A stretch of DNA of 64,000 bases from Rhodosorus marinus (lineage: Eukaryota > Rhodophyta > Stylonematophyceae > Stylonematales > Stylonemataceae), in the NCBI GenBank assembly GCA_029953675.1, contig JAMWBK010000004.1:248001-312000 (forward strand), written 5' to 3'. This document shows positions 1 through 12,833 of this stretch, piece by piece. The position numbers and the translations under genes are program-made. Below the pieces are notes generated by a model that saw only the letters and a list, made by a program, of their open reading frames with translations, had not been told where the DNA came from and searched no databases. Position 1 is the first letter of the stretch. The number at the start of each line of letters is the position of its first letter.

Positions 1-262
1 GGACGTCCTTCTGCTTTGCCATCGTAAATGCTCTCCAGAGGAAAAAAGCGTTTCTAGATGTCTATATATACAGGGCGCCGGTGGTTGCCTGCGTCCGGTT
101 TCATTTTGAAGCTCAATGTGTTAGTGAAAACGGCACTCTTGTAAAATAGAGAGCAGGTTTCCAGTTCCTCCTCATCCGCTCATTCAGATACCACTGACGT
201 TCGTGGCTGCTTTGCAAACTAGTTTGGAGAGCTCGCGGGTGAGAAGGCTGGGCCGCATTACC

Positions 263-1088
263 CTATCGAATGTAACCCTTCTCCAGCAGTTTTGACTCGA
301 GATCGGTGAGCGCCTTATTGCTGACGGAGTCCAATTCCGCTTTCTCCTCGCTCGTTACCTCGCGGACCTCTCTCACCTCCGGGACATAGTGTTTGAGCAT
401 GTTCTCAACCCCCATCTTGAGCGTTACGCTGGAAGAACTGCATGAGGAGCATGCTCCCTGCAATTCTAGGTCTACAACCCCACTGATGTCATCAAATCCT
501 CTAAAAATAATGTTCCCGCCGTCGTCCGCCACAGCGGGCTTCACCCTGGTCTCCAGGAGTTCCTTGATCATGGCAACGACATCAGAGTCCTCCGGGTAGA
601 TTGTGCAATCATGATCTGGGAGGGCCCCTTCTGAGAGTACTGGCTCCCCAGAACTGTAGTGGTCCATGATTGCCTCGAAAAGATCCGGTCTCAGAACAGC
701 CCATTCGATGTTGGAATCCTTGGTAACAGTGATAAAGTCCTTGGCTAAGAAAACTGAATTAACGCCGTCGATGACCAGCAGCTTCCTCGCCAAAGGTGAC
801 GTCTGCGCGTCCCGAATGGAATTGAACTCAGCCGTTGCGACCTTGCCCAAAACTGGCTCGCCAGGCAGGAGCTTTACTGAATTCGCATTCGGAGTCGACT
901 GAGTTTGAATAAACATGCTCCTCCAGAATCCTCTCCTCATATCAGGGCGGAAAGCCGACGAACCTACAAAACAAAAACCAAAAACTTTAGACAACCAGAA
1001 AACAACTAAAGCCACCGCGGGAGAGATAAAAACCCAAACAAACACACCCACCTCCAACCCGTCGAAACACAGATCTTACACAATACAT
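263..1088 (-). CDS. NFU1: NFU1-type iron-sulfur cluster scaffold, probably mitochondrial
   Basis: Exons 1088-1052 and 963-263 (88-nt GT-AG intron) give 245 residues. The protein receives and delivers [4Fe-4S] clusters in organelles. It has an Nfu N-terminal domain at about residues 35-130, then a NifU C-terminal domain with the cluster-binding motif GACSSC (C184, C187). I placed the start at 1088 because the short first exon encodes an arginine-rich leader (MYCVRSVFRR) typical of a mitochondrial presequence and joins the second exon in phase. The longer open frame reaching 1057 is intron: its N-terminal hydrophobic stretch has no counterpart in the family, and a clean pyrimidine-rich acceptor ends at 964. 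The Nfu_N plus NifU order is that of eukaryotic NFU1 rather than the plastid NFU1-3 type. Mitochondrial targeting is inferred from the leader only. Confidence 0.92.
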
Positions 1089-2660
1089 CTTGATCACAAA
1101 CTCGCCTCAAAAACTCAGCAGAATATCCTCACGTTTCCACTCCTCCGTCGCCACCAAACCTCAACCAAACCCCCCCCCCAAAAAAAATAAAATTTCCCCT
1201 CCAGTCCAAAACACGATGTTGATCCTGAACTCGACGTCGTCTTTACCAAAACAAAAACAAAACACTTCAGACAAGGTTTTAAGAAATATCAAACCAAACC
1301 AAAATCGCACTCCTCAAAACTAGATCGAAAACAGAAAGCTCCTCCTCCTCCTCAAACTTAGGAACACCTCTCCTCAGAGCTTCCCCTACTCAACAACGAA
1401 GACTTCACTTTGATATCCTCTGCGCGAGACGACCATTTCCAACTTTTCTTCTCCAAACTTTTTCTTTCTTCGAAAATTCTGGATTCTCATACCAATGAAA
1501 CTCCACCACCCGTCCTTAACCAATTCACTATCCAATAAAAAGTTTCCACATGTCCAACATCTCCGTAGTCAAAATTATAGTACTTTACGTATGTTTATGA
1601 ATTTTAATATCCAATTATATTATACCACATGTCTAATTTTGCGTTTATACAAATTATATACTGCCACGCGTTGTTGAGGTTGAAATTTAAGACTATAAAT
1701 TCGTAGTTAAGGATGAATACCTGCATAAAAATGATATTTTGTTTATTGGTGGATCATAGGCGGTCGCTGTGGCTATGGTGATTTCATTGCGCTGGTAGAG
1801 TTGGAGATTGGGTGAGAATGGGGGAGGAAGCGGATGTGTCAGTCACCAATTGCTATGTTTCGGGAAGAGCATTGCATTTGGTACGTTTTCCTGCAGCCCC
1901 AAGCCTATGATCTTTGGCAATTTTCTTCAAGGTTCTGAAGGCAGGGGCTTTGGGGGCAGCTGATGTGCCCTTGCCGGGGCTGAGAACCGCCCTTGCTGGC
2001 GTTCGGCAGACGATCGGGGTTTTGAAATACTTCGGAGTTCAGAAGAAGGACGGTACGACTGATTCATTCCTCCGCCACAAGCAGGCTGGTATTATAGGTC
2101 GATGACGAAGACTGCGTGGGAACCGCGACACCTGGACGACACCTTCGATTTTCAGAGCCAACTGAACGGCTTTGATGAGGTCTAGATGGCTTGAGCCAGC
2201 CTAAAGTGAGGCAAACGAGTCAATGTCGGAGCTCCCTCCTGCTCTTGCCTCTGGGTCACTCCTCGGCCGAAGCCGCGGGAGCTAGCAAGCGTCATATCAT
2301 CAAGCGAGTGGTCGATTATTTGAGTTGTTGAGTCTGATGTCCCATAGATTGAAGCCTTTTAGAACGGTGAGAGTGATCCACAAACTCGCCTTCAGTTGAA
2401 GCGGCTATGCAGAGATTGCTCTTTGGCTAGTGACGAAGACCTAGCAAGCAGAATTCGGTAGCAGGGAATTGGACTTTCCCATAGTCAGCCAAGGCAGCAG
2501 ATGTAGCCGTCCGCAGTCTCAGCAGAACCGCGGGCTCCTCGTCTGAGATTGACTAATTGTCTTTGATCAAGCCTATTTCACCATATAGAGAGCAAGAACG
2601 AACAGCCTGAACAGACTGGAGTACGGTTTCCAGCTATTAGCGGTTTGAAGCCGGCACCTC
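1089..2660. other. Intergenic, no gene recognised
   Basis: Positions 1140-1480 are A/C-rich and lie upstream of the minus-strand NFU1 gene, so they probably hold its promoter. Positions 1480-1760 are AT-rich with two CCAAT-type pentamers near 1520-1540. The open frames here (for example 1914-2105) are short, lack splice support and resemble no family I know. Confidence 0.5.
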
Positions 2661-3250
2661 GAGATCGATGCTATTGATAACTGACGAAGAAGGGGATCAG
2701 ATTTCGATTAGTTTTGGAGGTTAGACAATCCTCTGTTTCCATGTAGACAGAAGAAAACGGACAATCTGAGCAGATCTACCGTCCGGTCTCGAGCATATCA
2801 ACCCATCGGGAGAAGCGCGTGGTCACCAATGGAATTGACAACTGACGAAGAGGACGATCAAATTTCGATCAGTTTTCGGAATTAATCAGTGTTACATTGA
2901 ATACAGAAAGCATAAACGAACAATCTGAGAAGATCTAACTGACTGTTTCTAGCTTAACAACCCCATCGGTACTCGCCCAGTGGACGATGAACTTCGATAC
3001 ACTTCTGTTGATAACTGATGAAAATGAGCATCAGATTTACGCTCAGTTTTCGAGATTGAGCAGTGCTACGTTTCTCTTAGAAATCATAAACAAACCATTT
3101 GAGCAGATCTATTCCACAATCGCTAACCTATCAACCCGATCGGTAATCCCTTGGCTCCCCTGTGCTGAACGCCCACTTCGATACGTTTGTATTAATCGCT
3201 GACGAAGAAGACGATCAGATTTCGATCGGGGATTCGAGATAAGAGATTCG
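2580..3250. repeat. Diverged tandem repeat, unit about 160-185 bp
   Basis: A block starting CTGACGAAG or a close variant recurs at 2681, 2842, 3015 and 3199. Each is followed by a GATCAGATTTCGATCAG-like stretch, then AATCTGAGCAGATCTA-like and ATCAACCCATCGG-like stretches. A partial earlier unit can be seen from about 2590. The units are clearly related but diverged, so the array is old. It ends about 110 bp before the glucosidase II start codon. Confidence 0.7.
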
Positions 3251-3358
3251 ATTTACTTTTTCTTTTCCCATGTTAGAAGGAATCAAGTGAAAAGAAAGAA
3301 CGAGAAGGTTTACTTGAGGAAAGGTTCTTCGGATCTAGGGTCGGAGAGAACCAGGACG

Positions 3359-6300
3359 ATGGATCTGCGAAGGACGGTGTTTTGGTGTTTCTTCTTTAGT
3401 CTGATCGCGCTGTCTTTGAGTGCTTCTTGGAAGAATATCTGCAGTTGTTCAGAGGTCGGATTCTGTAGAAGACACTTCAAGCGAGATCCAATTGAGCCGC
3501 AGCCTGCGGTCGATGGGGATTCTGTGGAGATAGGGAAATGGGACTCGCACTCTGTGACTGGACTGATGTCCACGGCCGGCGGGACAAAACTATCGCTGCG
3601 GTTTTTTGTCTACGTCTATGCCGTAGGAAGAAGCCATGTATTCCGATGGATTGTCGACGACGTCGCCGAATTCACAAACTCGAAGCGACATTCAGTTAAC
3701 AAGGTCCTAAACCCGGAACTGCAACCGGTGACCCTGAGCGAAGCCGACCTTAAAGTCGATAAGGATCGGATCGTGATCAGTTCACCCGGCGATCCGAAAT
3801 GTGAGACTTCTCCGTGCCTTGAGATAGCTCTCAACCCTTTCAAAGCACAACTCACAACGACAGATCGACGAGGCAAGAGAACAGTCGCCGTTACTCTCAA
3901 CGACAACAGAATGTTCCACTTCGAGCAGCACAAGTTCATGGCAGAGCTCAAGGTACGGGTCATTGTCAGTTCAGATCTTTTCAGCTGAAACCTCCTAAGT
4001 CTGATGGCCCTCTTCCCGCTTCCAGACTCAGATCGAAGGTTTTGATTCCAAGTACTGCAAACCCGGATCCGGATCGGACGATGCCTCCAAAGAATCTGAG
4101 GATGAGGAACCTGTTGATGACGATGACGATGAAGATGAAAATGAAGATGAAGAGGAGGACTCCAGTCCACCCAATGAGTCTTCTGCCGAACGTACATGTG
4201 AAGAACCAGGAGATCTAGTCAAGCCCGAGTGCGATGGATGTTGGGAGGAAGCTGTTAAAGGCGGATTCAAGGATCCGAAGAAGCGTGGACCGGAGTCGAT
4301 CGGAATGGACGTTGGGTTTCCATCGACTGGACACCTCTACGGCATGCCGGAGAGAGCTCTCGACTTCGATCTGAAGGATACGGGAGACAAACGAGACCCG
4401 ATTAGGTTCTACAACCTGGACGTATTCGAGTTTGAGATGGATCACACATTAGGATTGTACGGAAGCGTCCCGTACGTGATCGGACACGGCGATGATCTAT
4501 CTGTTGGAGCGCTCTGGTTGAATTCGGCGGAGACGTATGCGACAATATCGTCCGGAAAGCCCGGAACAAGACAGACAATGTGGTGGAGTGAATCGGGCAG
4601 AATGGACCTGCTCCTGTTCCCAGGACCGAGCCCTTCCCAAATCTTCGAACAGTATGTCCAAGTGACTGGACGTGCAGCTATGCCCAACATCTTCTCACTC
4701 GGTTACCACCAGTGCCGATGGAACTATCGCGATCAGGCGGATGTCGAGTACGTTGACTCTCAATTTGATGCCTACGACATCCCGTACGATGCGATCTGGT
4801 TGGATATCGAACACACCGACGGAAAGAAATACTTCACGTGGGATACGTCGAAGTTTCCAGACCCGACGAAGATGCAGAATGACGTTGCAGCTAGAGGTCG
4901 AAAGATGGTAACGATTGTGGATCCTCATGTCAAGGTAGCGAAGAAGTACCTGATGAATGAGATTGCGACGAAGAACGATCTCTACGTCAAGGACGGCAGC
5001 GGGAAGGGCGACTTTAACGGGTGGTGCTGGCCGGGTAACTCAGGTTACCTCGATTTCACCTCGTCGAGGGTTAGAAACTACTGGATGGACATGTACAACA
5101 GCAAAAACTACCCGCATTTTACGGAGAATCTACATATCTGGAACGACATGAACGAGCCTTCGGTGTTCAACGGCCCGGAGGTTACGTTGCCCAAGAACGC
5201 CATCCACGAGGGAGGCTTTGAGCACCGCGATGTGCACAATATCTACGGATACCACGTTATGCAGGCCACCTTTGAAGCCCTGGTTCAAACGAGGAACAGG
5301 AAGATCAGACCGTTCGTTCTCAGTAGAAGCTTCTTCGCCGGAAGTCAAAAGTATGGAACTGTCTGGACGGGAGACAATGCGGCAACGTGGGAACAGCTTC
5401 GATCGGCTGTGCCGATGGTCCTGTCACTCTCCGTTTCCGGCATGTCCTTCTCTGGTAAGCCACGCTTAAAGCACACCGCAGATTCTTCCGTCATGAAAAG
5501 AAGCAAAAGCTTCCAGCTCGCTGACTGATACGCAAGAAAGAAGTCTGCGAGATGTCCTCGTTTCTGGAAGACAGCCCAGCCTCGTCGAGAATGGTCCAAC
5601 ATCCAATCCACAATGGCTAAAGCTCGGTCGCTTTTGCCTTTCTTGTTGAGGTTAGGAGCGGACATTGGCGGCTTCTTCGGCAATCCGTCGGAAGAGCTTC
5701 TCCTCCGATGGTACCAGCTCGCCGCGTTTCAACCATTCTTCCGTGCGCACGCGCACATTGATACCGACCGGCGGGAACCGTGGGAGGCGTCGGAGTCCAC
5801 CCGGGAAATGATTCGTGGCGTGATTATTGAGCGGTACAAGTACCTTCCCCACTGGTATTCACTGTCCGCAATGGCTTCACGCGGATCTAGCCTGCCTTTC
5901 AGAGAAGAAGCCAAGGGACCTCCGATGCGTCCGATTTGGTGGCATTTCCCGGGTTTCCTAGGTGAAGAAGAGCAGTTTCTTGTGGGCGATTCGCTCCTTG
6001 TCGCTCCAAATATGCACGAAGGGAAGAAGAAAGTGACGGTACGGCTCCCCAAGGACAACGTTTGGTACGACCTGTATGGTGCTGTATCCAGACCTGTTAT
6101 TGGAGGCGAACTCTCGATCAGTTCACCCTTGAATCGGATGGCAGTCTTTCAGAGAGGTGGCAGCATGATAGTGAAGAGGGAGAGGGTCAGGAGGTCCTCA
6201 AAGGCGATGATCTTGGACCCTTACACGATCGACATTGCACCGGATGGTAACAACACGGCCGTAGGCGAGCTGTACGCGGACGATTCGGTCAGCTACGAGT

Positions 6301-6560
6301 ACGAAAACGGAGCGTTCGCGCTTGTCCATCTGGTTTATGATGGAAACAATATCCACTGCGAGGTCAAGGCCGGTGGAACCAAACCGTTCGAAGGCAGTGA
6401 AGCTGTTGTTGAACGAATTCGAATCTTCACGGCAGGCAACGTTCGCGGCGTGAAGACTGAGGACGGCAAATACCTACAGACCAAGCTCGTCAACAACGTG
6501 TTGACCGTGAAGAAACCAGGAGTCAAACTGCTCAGCAATTGGACTATTACTTTAGAGTAG
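3359..6560 (+). CDS. GANAB: Glucosidase II alpha subunit (GH31), ER N-glycan processing
   Basis: Exons 3359-3952, 4026-5454 and 5656-6560 encode 975 residues, close to the usual length. The enzyme trims the inner alpha-1,3-linked glucoses from N-glycans in the ER and so feeds the calnexin/calreticulin cycle. The start at 3359 opens a hydrophobic signal peptide (FWCFFFSLIALSL); an in-frame open stretch upstream has no ATG that would suit it. The GH31 nucleophile is Asp572 in WNDMNEPSVF and the acid/base Asp648 in TGDNAATW. The second intron splits the conserved SFSGADIGGFFG block, which confirms the join. Residues about 217-240 form a very acidic linker, in the region that is variable across the family. 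There is no C-terminal KDEL, as expected because the beta subunit retains the enzyme in the ER. Confidence 0.95.
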
Positions 6561-6751
6561 AAACTCCCCTCCTGACCTCGCTCACTACCAGTGTTATCCC
6601 TCAAAGAAAATACATAAAAACCGATTCTGGAAGCGAACGTCGGTAGCTCCGAACTCGGCATCCACAGACAAGCCGCACACCCGTTCTAACTGCTGCGCAA
6701 CTTTCACATACCAATACGCGATCAATACTGTACATCCACGATCGTCGGTAC

Positions 6752-9681
6752 TTATGCATCTTCCTTCTTCCGTCGATGCGCCGGCATTCGTTTCTTAAGC
6801 CTCTCCGCTTCTTCAGCTTGCTCCTCCTCCAATGTCTTTGTCGCAAGAACGCGTGGGTTATCACCTCCCGTGAAGTAGCCAAACTGTTTGGCTTTCTCAT
6901 CAAGCTTGAGAAGAGCCTCACGAGGATCTTCCTTGAGCCAGCCTTTCTCCTCCTTCGCTTTGCTCCTAGCGACAAACCTGCGCCACAGTGACAGTCCAAA
7001 GCAAACAAGTCCGGGTTCAGGATGCGTTTAAGGGGAAGACTACACAAAAAGGCATGTGATGAGCTGCACATACGATGCCATAGTTGATCCGGCAATGGCT
7101 TTGGCGTCAGGCCCCCCTGCCATGACCGGCTTCTTCGTTAGAATAGGATCTTCTCGCATCTTCTCCTGCTGCCTCTTTCTGTTAATCGGCCTGCCGTGGT
7201 TTGCGTGCTCATCACGAAACATGGGAAGCGCATTAGGTGTATGGATTGCTCCTACGCCAATGTCCACAAACGCCTGCTGCTTTCGCTTCACCAGCTTGGA
7301 TATGCATCTAAGGATCTGAGAAAAATTGTAAAACGGTTGTTCCAGTCAGTCTAGTTTTCAAAAATTATATTGACTGTCCAGCCCCGTACTTGAGACTCAG
7401 TACGGAGTACGGGGTTCTTAAGCTCTCGAACACGAGCAGTACTTGCTCTATACTGGAATGTATTTCAAGTAGTAGTCTTACCCCCTTCGAGCTTAATAGA
7501 GGATCGTACAAGACGTGAACATGACCCGCGGTGGTACCGTAAACAATTTGGTTTATGGTGGGATGCCAATACAAACCCACAACCCCTCCAGAATCCTTTT
7601 CAAGAATTATCGTCTTAACAGCTCGGAGAGTCGATCGGTCGAAGATTACAAGCTTTCCTGGTTCTCCCTCCTTCTTCTTCGTCGAGGTGGAGCTCGTTCC
7701 GGTGGCAAAGTACTTGCCGTCACCTGAGAAGATACGCGGATGTGATCAGCGCCGTACTGAGAGCAACAAACGTAGAAAAGACGGCAACAAGCGTACCAGA
7801 GAACGCAGCCCTTGTCTGCTCACTATTGTTCGGAAGGTTGTCAAACGTGGATAACGGAGAATCAAATCTACGGACATCCCACAGGCGAAGACAATCGTCC
7901 AGGGTTCTCGTAAGAGCGCTCATGCCATCCGATGAATACGAGATTGAGGTGGTGATCACATCTGGACCGTGCGCGTCGTCGACATCTTCCACAGTTTTCG
8001 GCAGAAACGAGCCTGGATCATAGAGCCTAAGTCCACCGTCATCGCAGCCAGCAAGAATCGTTCGACCTTTTATGTTTGCGAAAGCGAGTATAAGACTGCA
8101 CCGTTAGAGACTTCCAGTTCATGAAAAGCTCTGAAGCTGGGTAGAAATCACATACCATCTGGCGAGTATGCAATTGCTGTAGGGCTGACCTTCTTCCCGC
8201 GCCTATTCTTCAGCTTTATAATCTTCTTGTGTTTCTTTGACTCTGTCAATGCATCCCAGATGCGAATCGTTCCATCAGCAGCCGAGGTGGCGAACGTCTT
8301 CGCGTCGATCGGTTGCCAGACAGCACAGGACAATGGTGCTGCGTGGCCTGCGGATCGAAACAAAACCTTGGTTGTTCAGCTACTCATGCAGTTCTCCTCC
8401 GCGCTCGACGCGGACGAAACGTCCTGCCCACTAGCGAGCTTTCGCGGGCAGGGCTTTCCGCTGGACAGTTTCTGCTGAGGAAAGCTCCTCCGCACTTATT
8501 AGTTTCAGAGCTCGAAGCAACGGGGTCGTCTTCTGTACTCTAACCAACGCAGCGTTTCATCTACCGTGCCGATGAAGTGTAGAAGCAGCACGACCGCGAC
8601 TATAACCGGCAATGATGCAAAATACCGGCCAACGTCCGGGCGACCGCAACGCTTGGATACCTCGTTTTGGCTATCGACGCTCGACTTACCGAGCAGGCCG
8701 TTTCTCGGAACCCAGGTAAATTTGCGTTGGAGAATATATTACCTTTCGTATTGCTCATATCGTGAAGATACATATCACCATGCGGGCAGACAAGAATCTC
8801 CCGTCCGTCTCGATCATACATTCGCGCAGACTTGGAACCGCCCGCGAACAGGATTTTCCCTCCTGTTGGTGAAAACTCAATAGAGCGAATCTAGAGATCA
8901 AGAGAAATGCTCTAGGTGTTAGGCGGATTGGTAGGCAGCGTGTCTAGATCTGGACAGGAAGGAAAGTACATACCGGAAAAGAGCCAAACGGTTCCATCGA
9001 AGTGAAAGATGTCAGGTTGGCATTCATCGATCCAAAATCCCAGAATTTGACTGAGTAATCCACTGATCCAGTACAGAATCGATTGCCAGCGGTGTCCATT
9101 GCTATGGCCGATACTGTCGCCTTGAACTTTCCAGATAGCCTCGCTTCATGAGAGACTGGTACGGGGATGGATTCTTCCTCGACCTTCTGCTCTTGATTCG
9201 CTTCTAGGGGCTCATCTTCGTCATCGGAATCGTCCGGACCGTCATCCTCCTTTCCGGCAACATCTTGCGCGGGTACGAACGTCGCTCCTTCATGTTCTTT
9301 GTCAAAATTTTCGGGCGGACTGTGCGGTCCTATTCCGGCATCCTCATCGCCTTCATCTTCCGGCTCTTCAGGTTTTCTCCTCTGATCGCGCTTATACTCA
9401 GCACTGAACGACTTGAACTTTGTTGACTGACGAAGCTTCCCCAGCTCGTCCTCTTCGTCTCCATCCCCATCATCCGCTTGCTCATCCGCTCCAAAACCCG
9501 GACCAGCCAGCAAATTGGAAGCTTCCCCCTTACCAGACGCAGAAGATATCTCTTTCAACGCAGCCGCCTGTGCGTGACGACGACTCTCCTCATCCTGCTC
9601 GTCCTCATCAACAGCGCCAAACTTTGAACCCTTTACCGGACGTAAACCAGCCTTCTTTCGACCTTTCAGTTCTATCTTCAT
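6752..9681 (-). CDS. WDR70: WDR70-like WD40-repeat nuclear protein
   Basis: Seven exons (9681-8974, 8890-8743, 8347-8152, 8095-7797, 7723-7482, 7315-7074, 6977-6752) sum to 687 codons including the stop, giving 686 residues. The first ~165 residues are acidic and low in complexity. WD40 blades follow, with family-typical stretches DRDGREILVC, SNTKGHAAPLS, DGTIRIWDA, DDCLRLWDVRRFDSPL, GKLVIFDRSTLRAV and TPNALPMFRDEHA. Order and spacing match WDR70/gastrulation-defective proteins, which have been linked to CRL4 ubiquitin ligase and histone H2B ubiquitination. The fourth exon uses a donor at 8151 instead of a better-looking one 4 nt away, because only that choice keeps the frame. The intron 8348-8742 (395 nt) is the longest. 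An ATG at 9702 would add seven residues; I prefer 9681. It converges on the glucosidase gene with a 191-bp gap. Confidence 0.92.
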
Positions 9682-11229
9682 GGTTTCCAAATAATAGATC
9701 AAAAATCTCTGCTGTCAAACCCGGCTCCTCAACACCCGCGGAGAACGTTCTGATCAGACTCAAAAGCTCCAAAAATGTCCTAGAAGCCACACGCTCTCTC
9801 TGACGGCACAAACCTTGACGATGACAATGAATCCGAATCAAAACGTCACCTTCCTCAGCACTCCTCAAGAGTCAGTAAGCTCCAGCAGTCACCACAAGCT
9901 CAACGACCTTATACTCTGCTTCCGCCAAGCATGAGCTTGCTCAAGAAAACCTCACCTCGAACGCCTCACAAACGGTTTTCATCAGTGCCATAGTCACTCA
10001 ACAGCCAAAAAAAAACTCAACTGACTTTCTTCCTCCTCACAATCCGACCCCAACCAAACCCACCCCAGCCCTGTTCAAGCCAGTAGCGAAACCTAATCAA
10101 ACTTCCTTTTCTTGCTCGAGCCTATTTAGTACTTGTGCTTTTTGCGGAGAAGCTTTGCTCCTACAAAAGCCTCGTCTTGAAACGCAGCACAGACGTTTCT
10201 AACGACTCTTTTAAGAGCTATCGTGCAAAACCACAACTACAGCCTCCCTCAAAGGCTCATGCATGATCTGTCGTCTTCCTCCGGAATTATGAGGACGCTG
10301 ACTGTTGAAAGAGACGCAGATAAGATCAAGCGGAACTGATAAGATCAATAACAAATCCAAAATCTGTCTGTCCTAACCTCGTTGCACCTTATGGGTCTTC
10401 TCCCTGCCTGTCGACGGGGACGAGGAGCTAATGACGTGCCGAAACATGACATTCCTCACTGATCATCAAGCAGATCGATAAACCCTTTTGGAAACAAGAA
10501 ACAGATCAAACGATCAGCTTGCCTCGTCCTCTGTCTAAGCTTGCTGGAGGGTGCAGACCAAGAATCAAGTTTCAGGATGGAAACGTTCGCGTCTTCGATA
10601 AGCTCGGACGAACCCACTGAGTGACATGGAGTCTGGGCCTGGCCGCACAAGCTAGTCGAACAGACGAAGGGAACTTCCCGATAGTCACCATGGTAGAACG
10701 TAGCCACCTCACCAATAACGCATTGATAGTCTTCTTCTTCACCCTTTAGAGGCTCCATGGGGGGCGTTCTTTAATAAAGCGTTCACGGTTACATGAAGAG
10801 GGCGACACTGTTTGTGGTTGGTAAAAGTCGATTCTGAGGAAACCAGACATTGGTCTGGGATGCTTTCCAAGCGCTCTCGGGCTCGGACAGATCCGCTTTC
10901 ATGACAACTTAGTCATTATCTGGTCAATGCTTTGGTCGCCAGTCCACATGGTCCTCTGATGAGACTGGGCAACCTCGAATCTCCGAAAGCGGCGAAGGAA
11001 GTAGGGCACCAACAAAGCAGAGTGGAAGTCCTCTGGTTTCTTAGGTTTCTTGCCTTTTTATTGCAGCTTGAAATAGTCACGACATCGGTTAGATCTTGTT
11101 CAAGGCACGCACGCTCCTAAAGAACCGAATCGAGCCAGTGAGCGGAGAAGAGAGGGAGACACAGAGAGTTTGGAGTAGATCTTTTCCCCACGTTCAATAG
11201 AGAGGGGATCTTCCGATAGAAAAAAAGAG
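9682..11229. other. Intergenic; one weak minus-strand open frame
   Basis: This lies between two minus-strand genes. A 100-codon open frame with a true ATG runs 10758-10456 (starts MEPLKGEEED, mixed composition, several cysteines). I do not recognise it and see no splice partners, so it may be chance. The remainder shows no coding signal, RNA gene or repeat I can support. Confidence 0.4.
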
Positions 11230-12833
11230 TTAGAAGACGACGATGTACTTGTTAAGCTTTGACTTGTTCTTCTGGCTGATGCACTCGGCAATCCTGTTCA
11301 GGCCACAAAGCGCGTAAGAAGCCGTTAGCTCGACACTCAAATAAGAACTTTCGTTGTTCCCAGCAAAGAGAATTCCTACCATCCAATATTTCTGATCTCC
11401 TGTTCTTTCAATCGGAGGTATGCATAGAAGATCGCGTAGTGGAACTGCTGGTCGAACGCTTGCTTAGCCAAGTATACCTACGAAAAAAATGTTGGGTTTG
11501 AACATCCTCATCTTCAGAGCTGGCCATCTTCTTCATCTTGTAGTCGATCCGACCTGAACTATTTGATATCCTCACCTCGTACTCGAAGAAAGCATCTTCA
11601 AGGTTCTTGTCCGGGTTATCCATTGCCGCTGACCAAAGACGTCGGTAGGTGCCGTACCTGGATGGGGGGAAACAGTATAACCGATATTTCGTTAAGCTTG
11701 AATCACTACTTTCCGGATGCTTCGACAACCTTGTGAGAGAAACCTACGGTTCTATTATCGATGCAACTGATGATCTATCATCAGCTCGCGCGAGCCTCAT
11801 GATTCCTTCAGGATGGAGCTCTCCAAAGTTACAGTAAAGCGATTCCCGCTCATTCTTCCTCAGACTGGTTCCGAAGGAATGCATCGTAATGTTGATCGCT
11901 CTTCTATCGGCTTCGAATTGAAGTAGGAGCCCCATGAGTTCCGCCGTTGCACCTCCAAGCTTCTGGCAGTACTGGTAAAAGTCCTCTAGGTAGGCTTTGT
12001 AAAGGGTGTTCCGGATGATCTCGATGTTCAGCGCGGTGAGGTCGTCAAGCGACACGCACTCAGCAAAGTACGGTGCTAGAGGTGTATCCACAACGATCTC
12101 TCTGTACAGCTCCTCAGGCGTTGTGGCGATGCAAAGCGAGGCCTATCGTGAACAGATAAATCGTCAACACGGAGGACTCTTACGAGAATCGGTGAAGAGG
12201 GACCCTTACCATTGAGTCGAAAAGGCCGAGGGGATGGCATTTGTCAATGAGCTCCGAGATATCCTTCTCCTTAAACGTTCCAGTGATCAGAAGAATCAAG
12301 TTGTCGATCATATAAGGGTAGGTGAGGTAGTCAAGGAATGTCGCAAGTGGCTCCGTGGCTTGGGTGCTTATTGCCCGAAACTCATCAACGAGTTTCTTCC
12401 TCGCATGCTCCTGAATTGTCGTTGTCGCCAACGGCGAGGGTTCATTTTGCAGGAAGTTTCCATAGTCCGTCGCCTGCAGAAAATCGAACGCCACCAAAAT
12501 ACTTTTGTCAACAAACAAACCCCCCCGGCTCCCGAGCCCAAACGAGAATGCCTACAATCCCGATCTTTACGAGCTCGGTTGCTTGCTTACCGTCAACTGC
12601 ATACGAAAGTCCTCCAAAGTCTCGCACTGACAAAGATTCGCATAATCCGCAGACGACAGAATCCCCTAACCAAGGAAAACCGGTAAACAACCCCTTCAGC
12701 GATCAAAACGAACACAAAACAACACATCTACTCCCACAGACTAAACCCGCTCGCTCACCGCTCGATACCCACGAATAATCGCTTCAAGGTATCCATCGTC
12801 CGTATTAAAAAGCAACATCCCTCCAGGCGCCAT
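11230..12833 (-). CDS. ATP6V0D: V-type proton ATPase subunit d (Vo sector)
   Basis: Seven exons (12833-12759, 12665-12591, 12473-12210, 12142-11748, 11657-11576, 11477-11380, 11293-11230) give 350 residues, one fewer than the human protein. Subunit d caps the membrane rotor ring of the vacuolar proton pump and couples it to the central stalk. Conserved stretches include [81 protein letters not shown] and the C-terminal [17 protein letters not shown]. All joins are GT-AG and in phase. Two 25-codon exons at the 5' end are easy to miss. The gene is transcribed away from the DUF547 gene. Confidence 0.95.

Noticed and set aside
964-1057. N-terminal extension of the NFU1 frame into 1057
   Set aside because: The segment has GT and AG ends, encodes a hydrophobic stretch absent from the family, and removing it restores a presequence in phase.
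5345-6058. Minus-strand frames opposite glucosidase II
   Set aside because: They overlap conserved GH31 coding sequence on the plus strand and are shadows.
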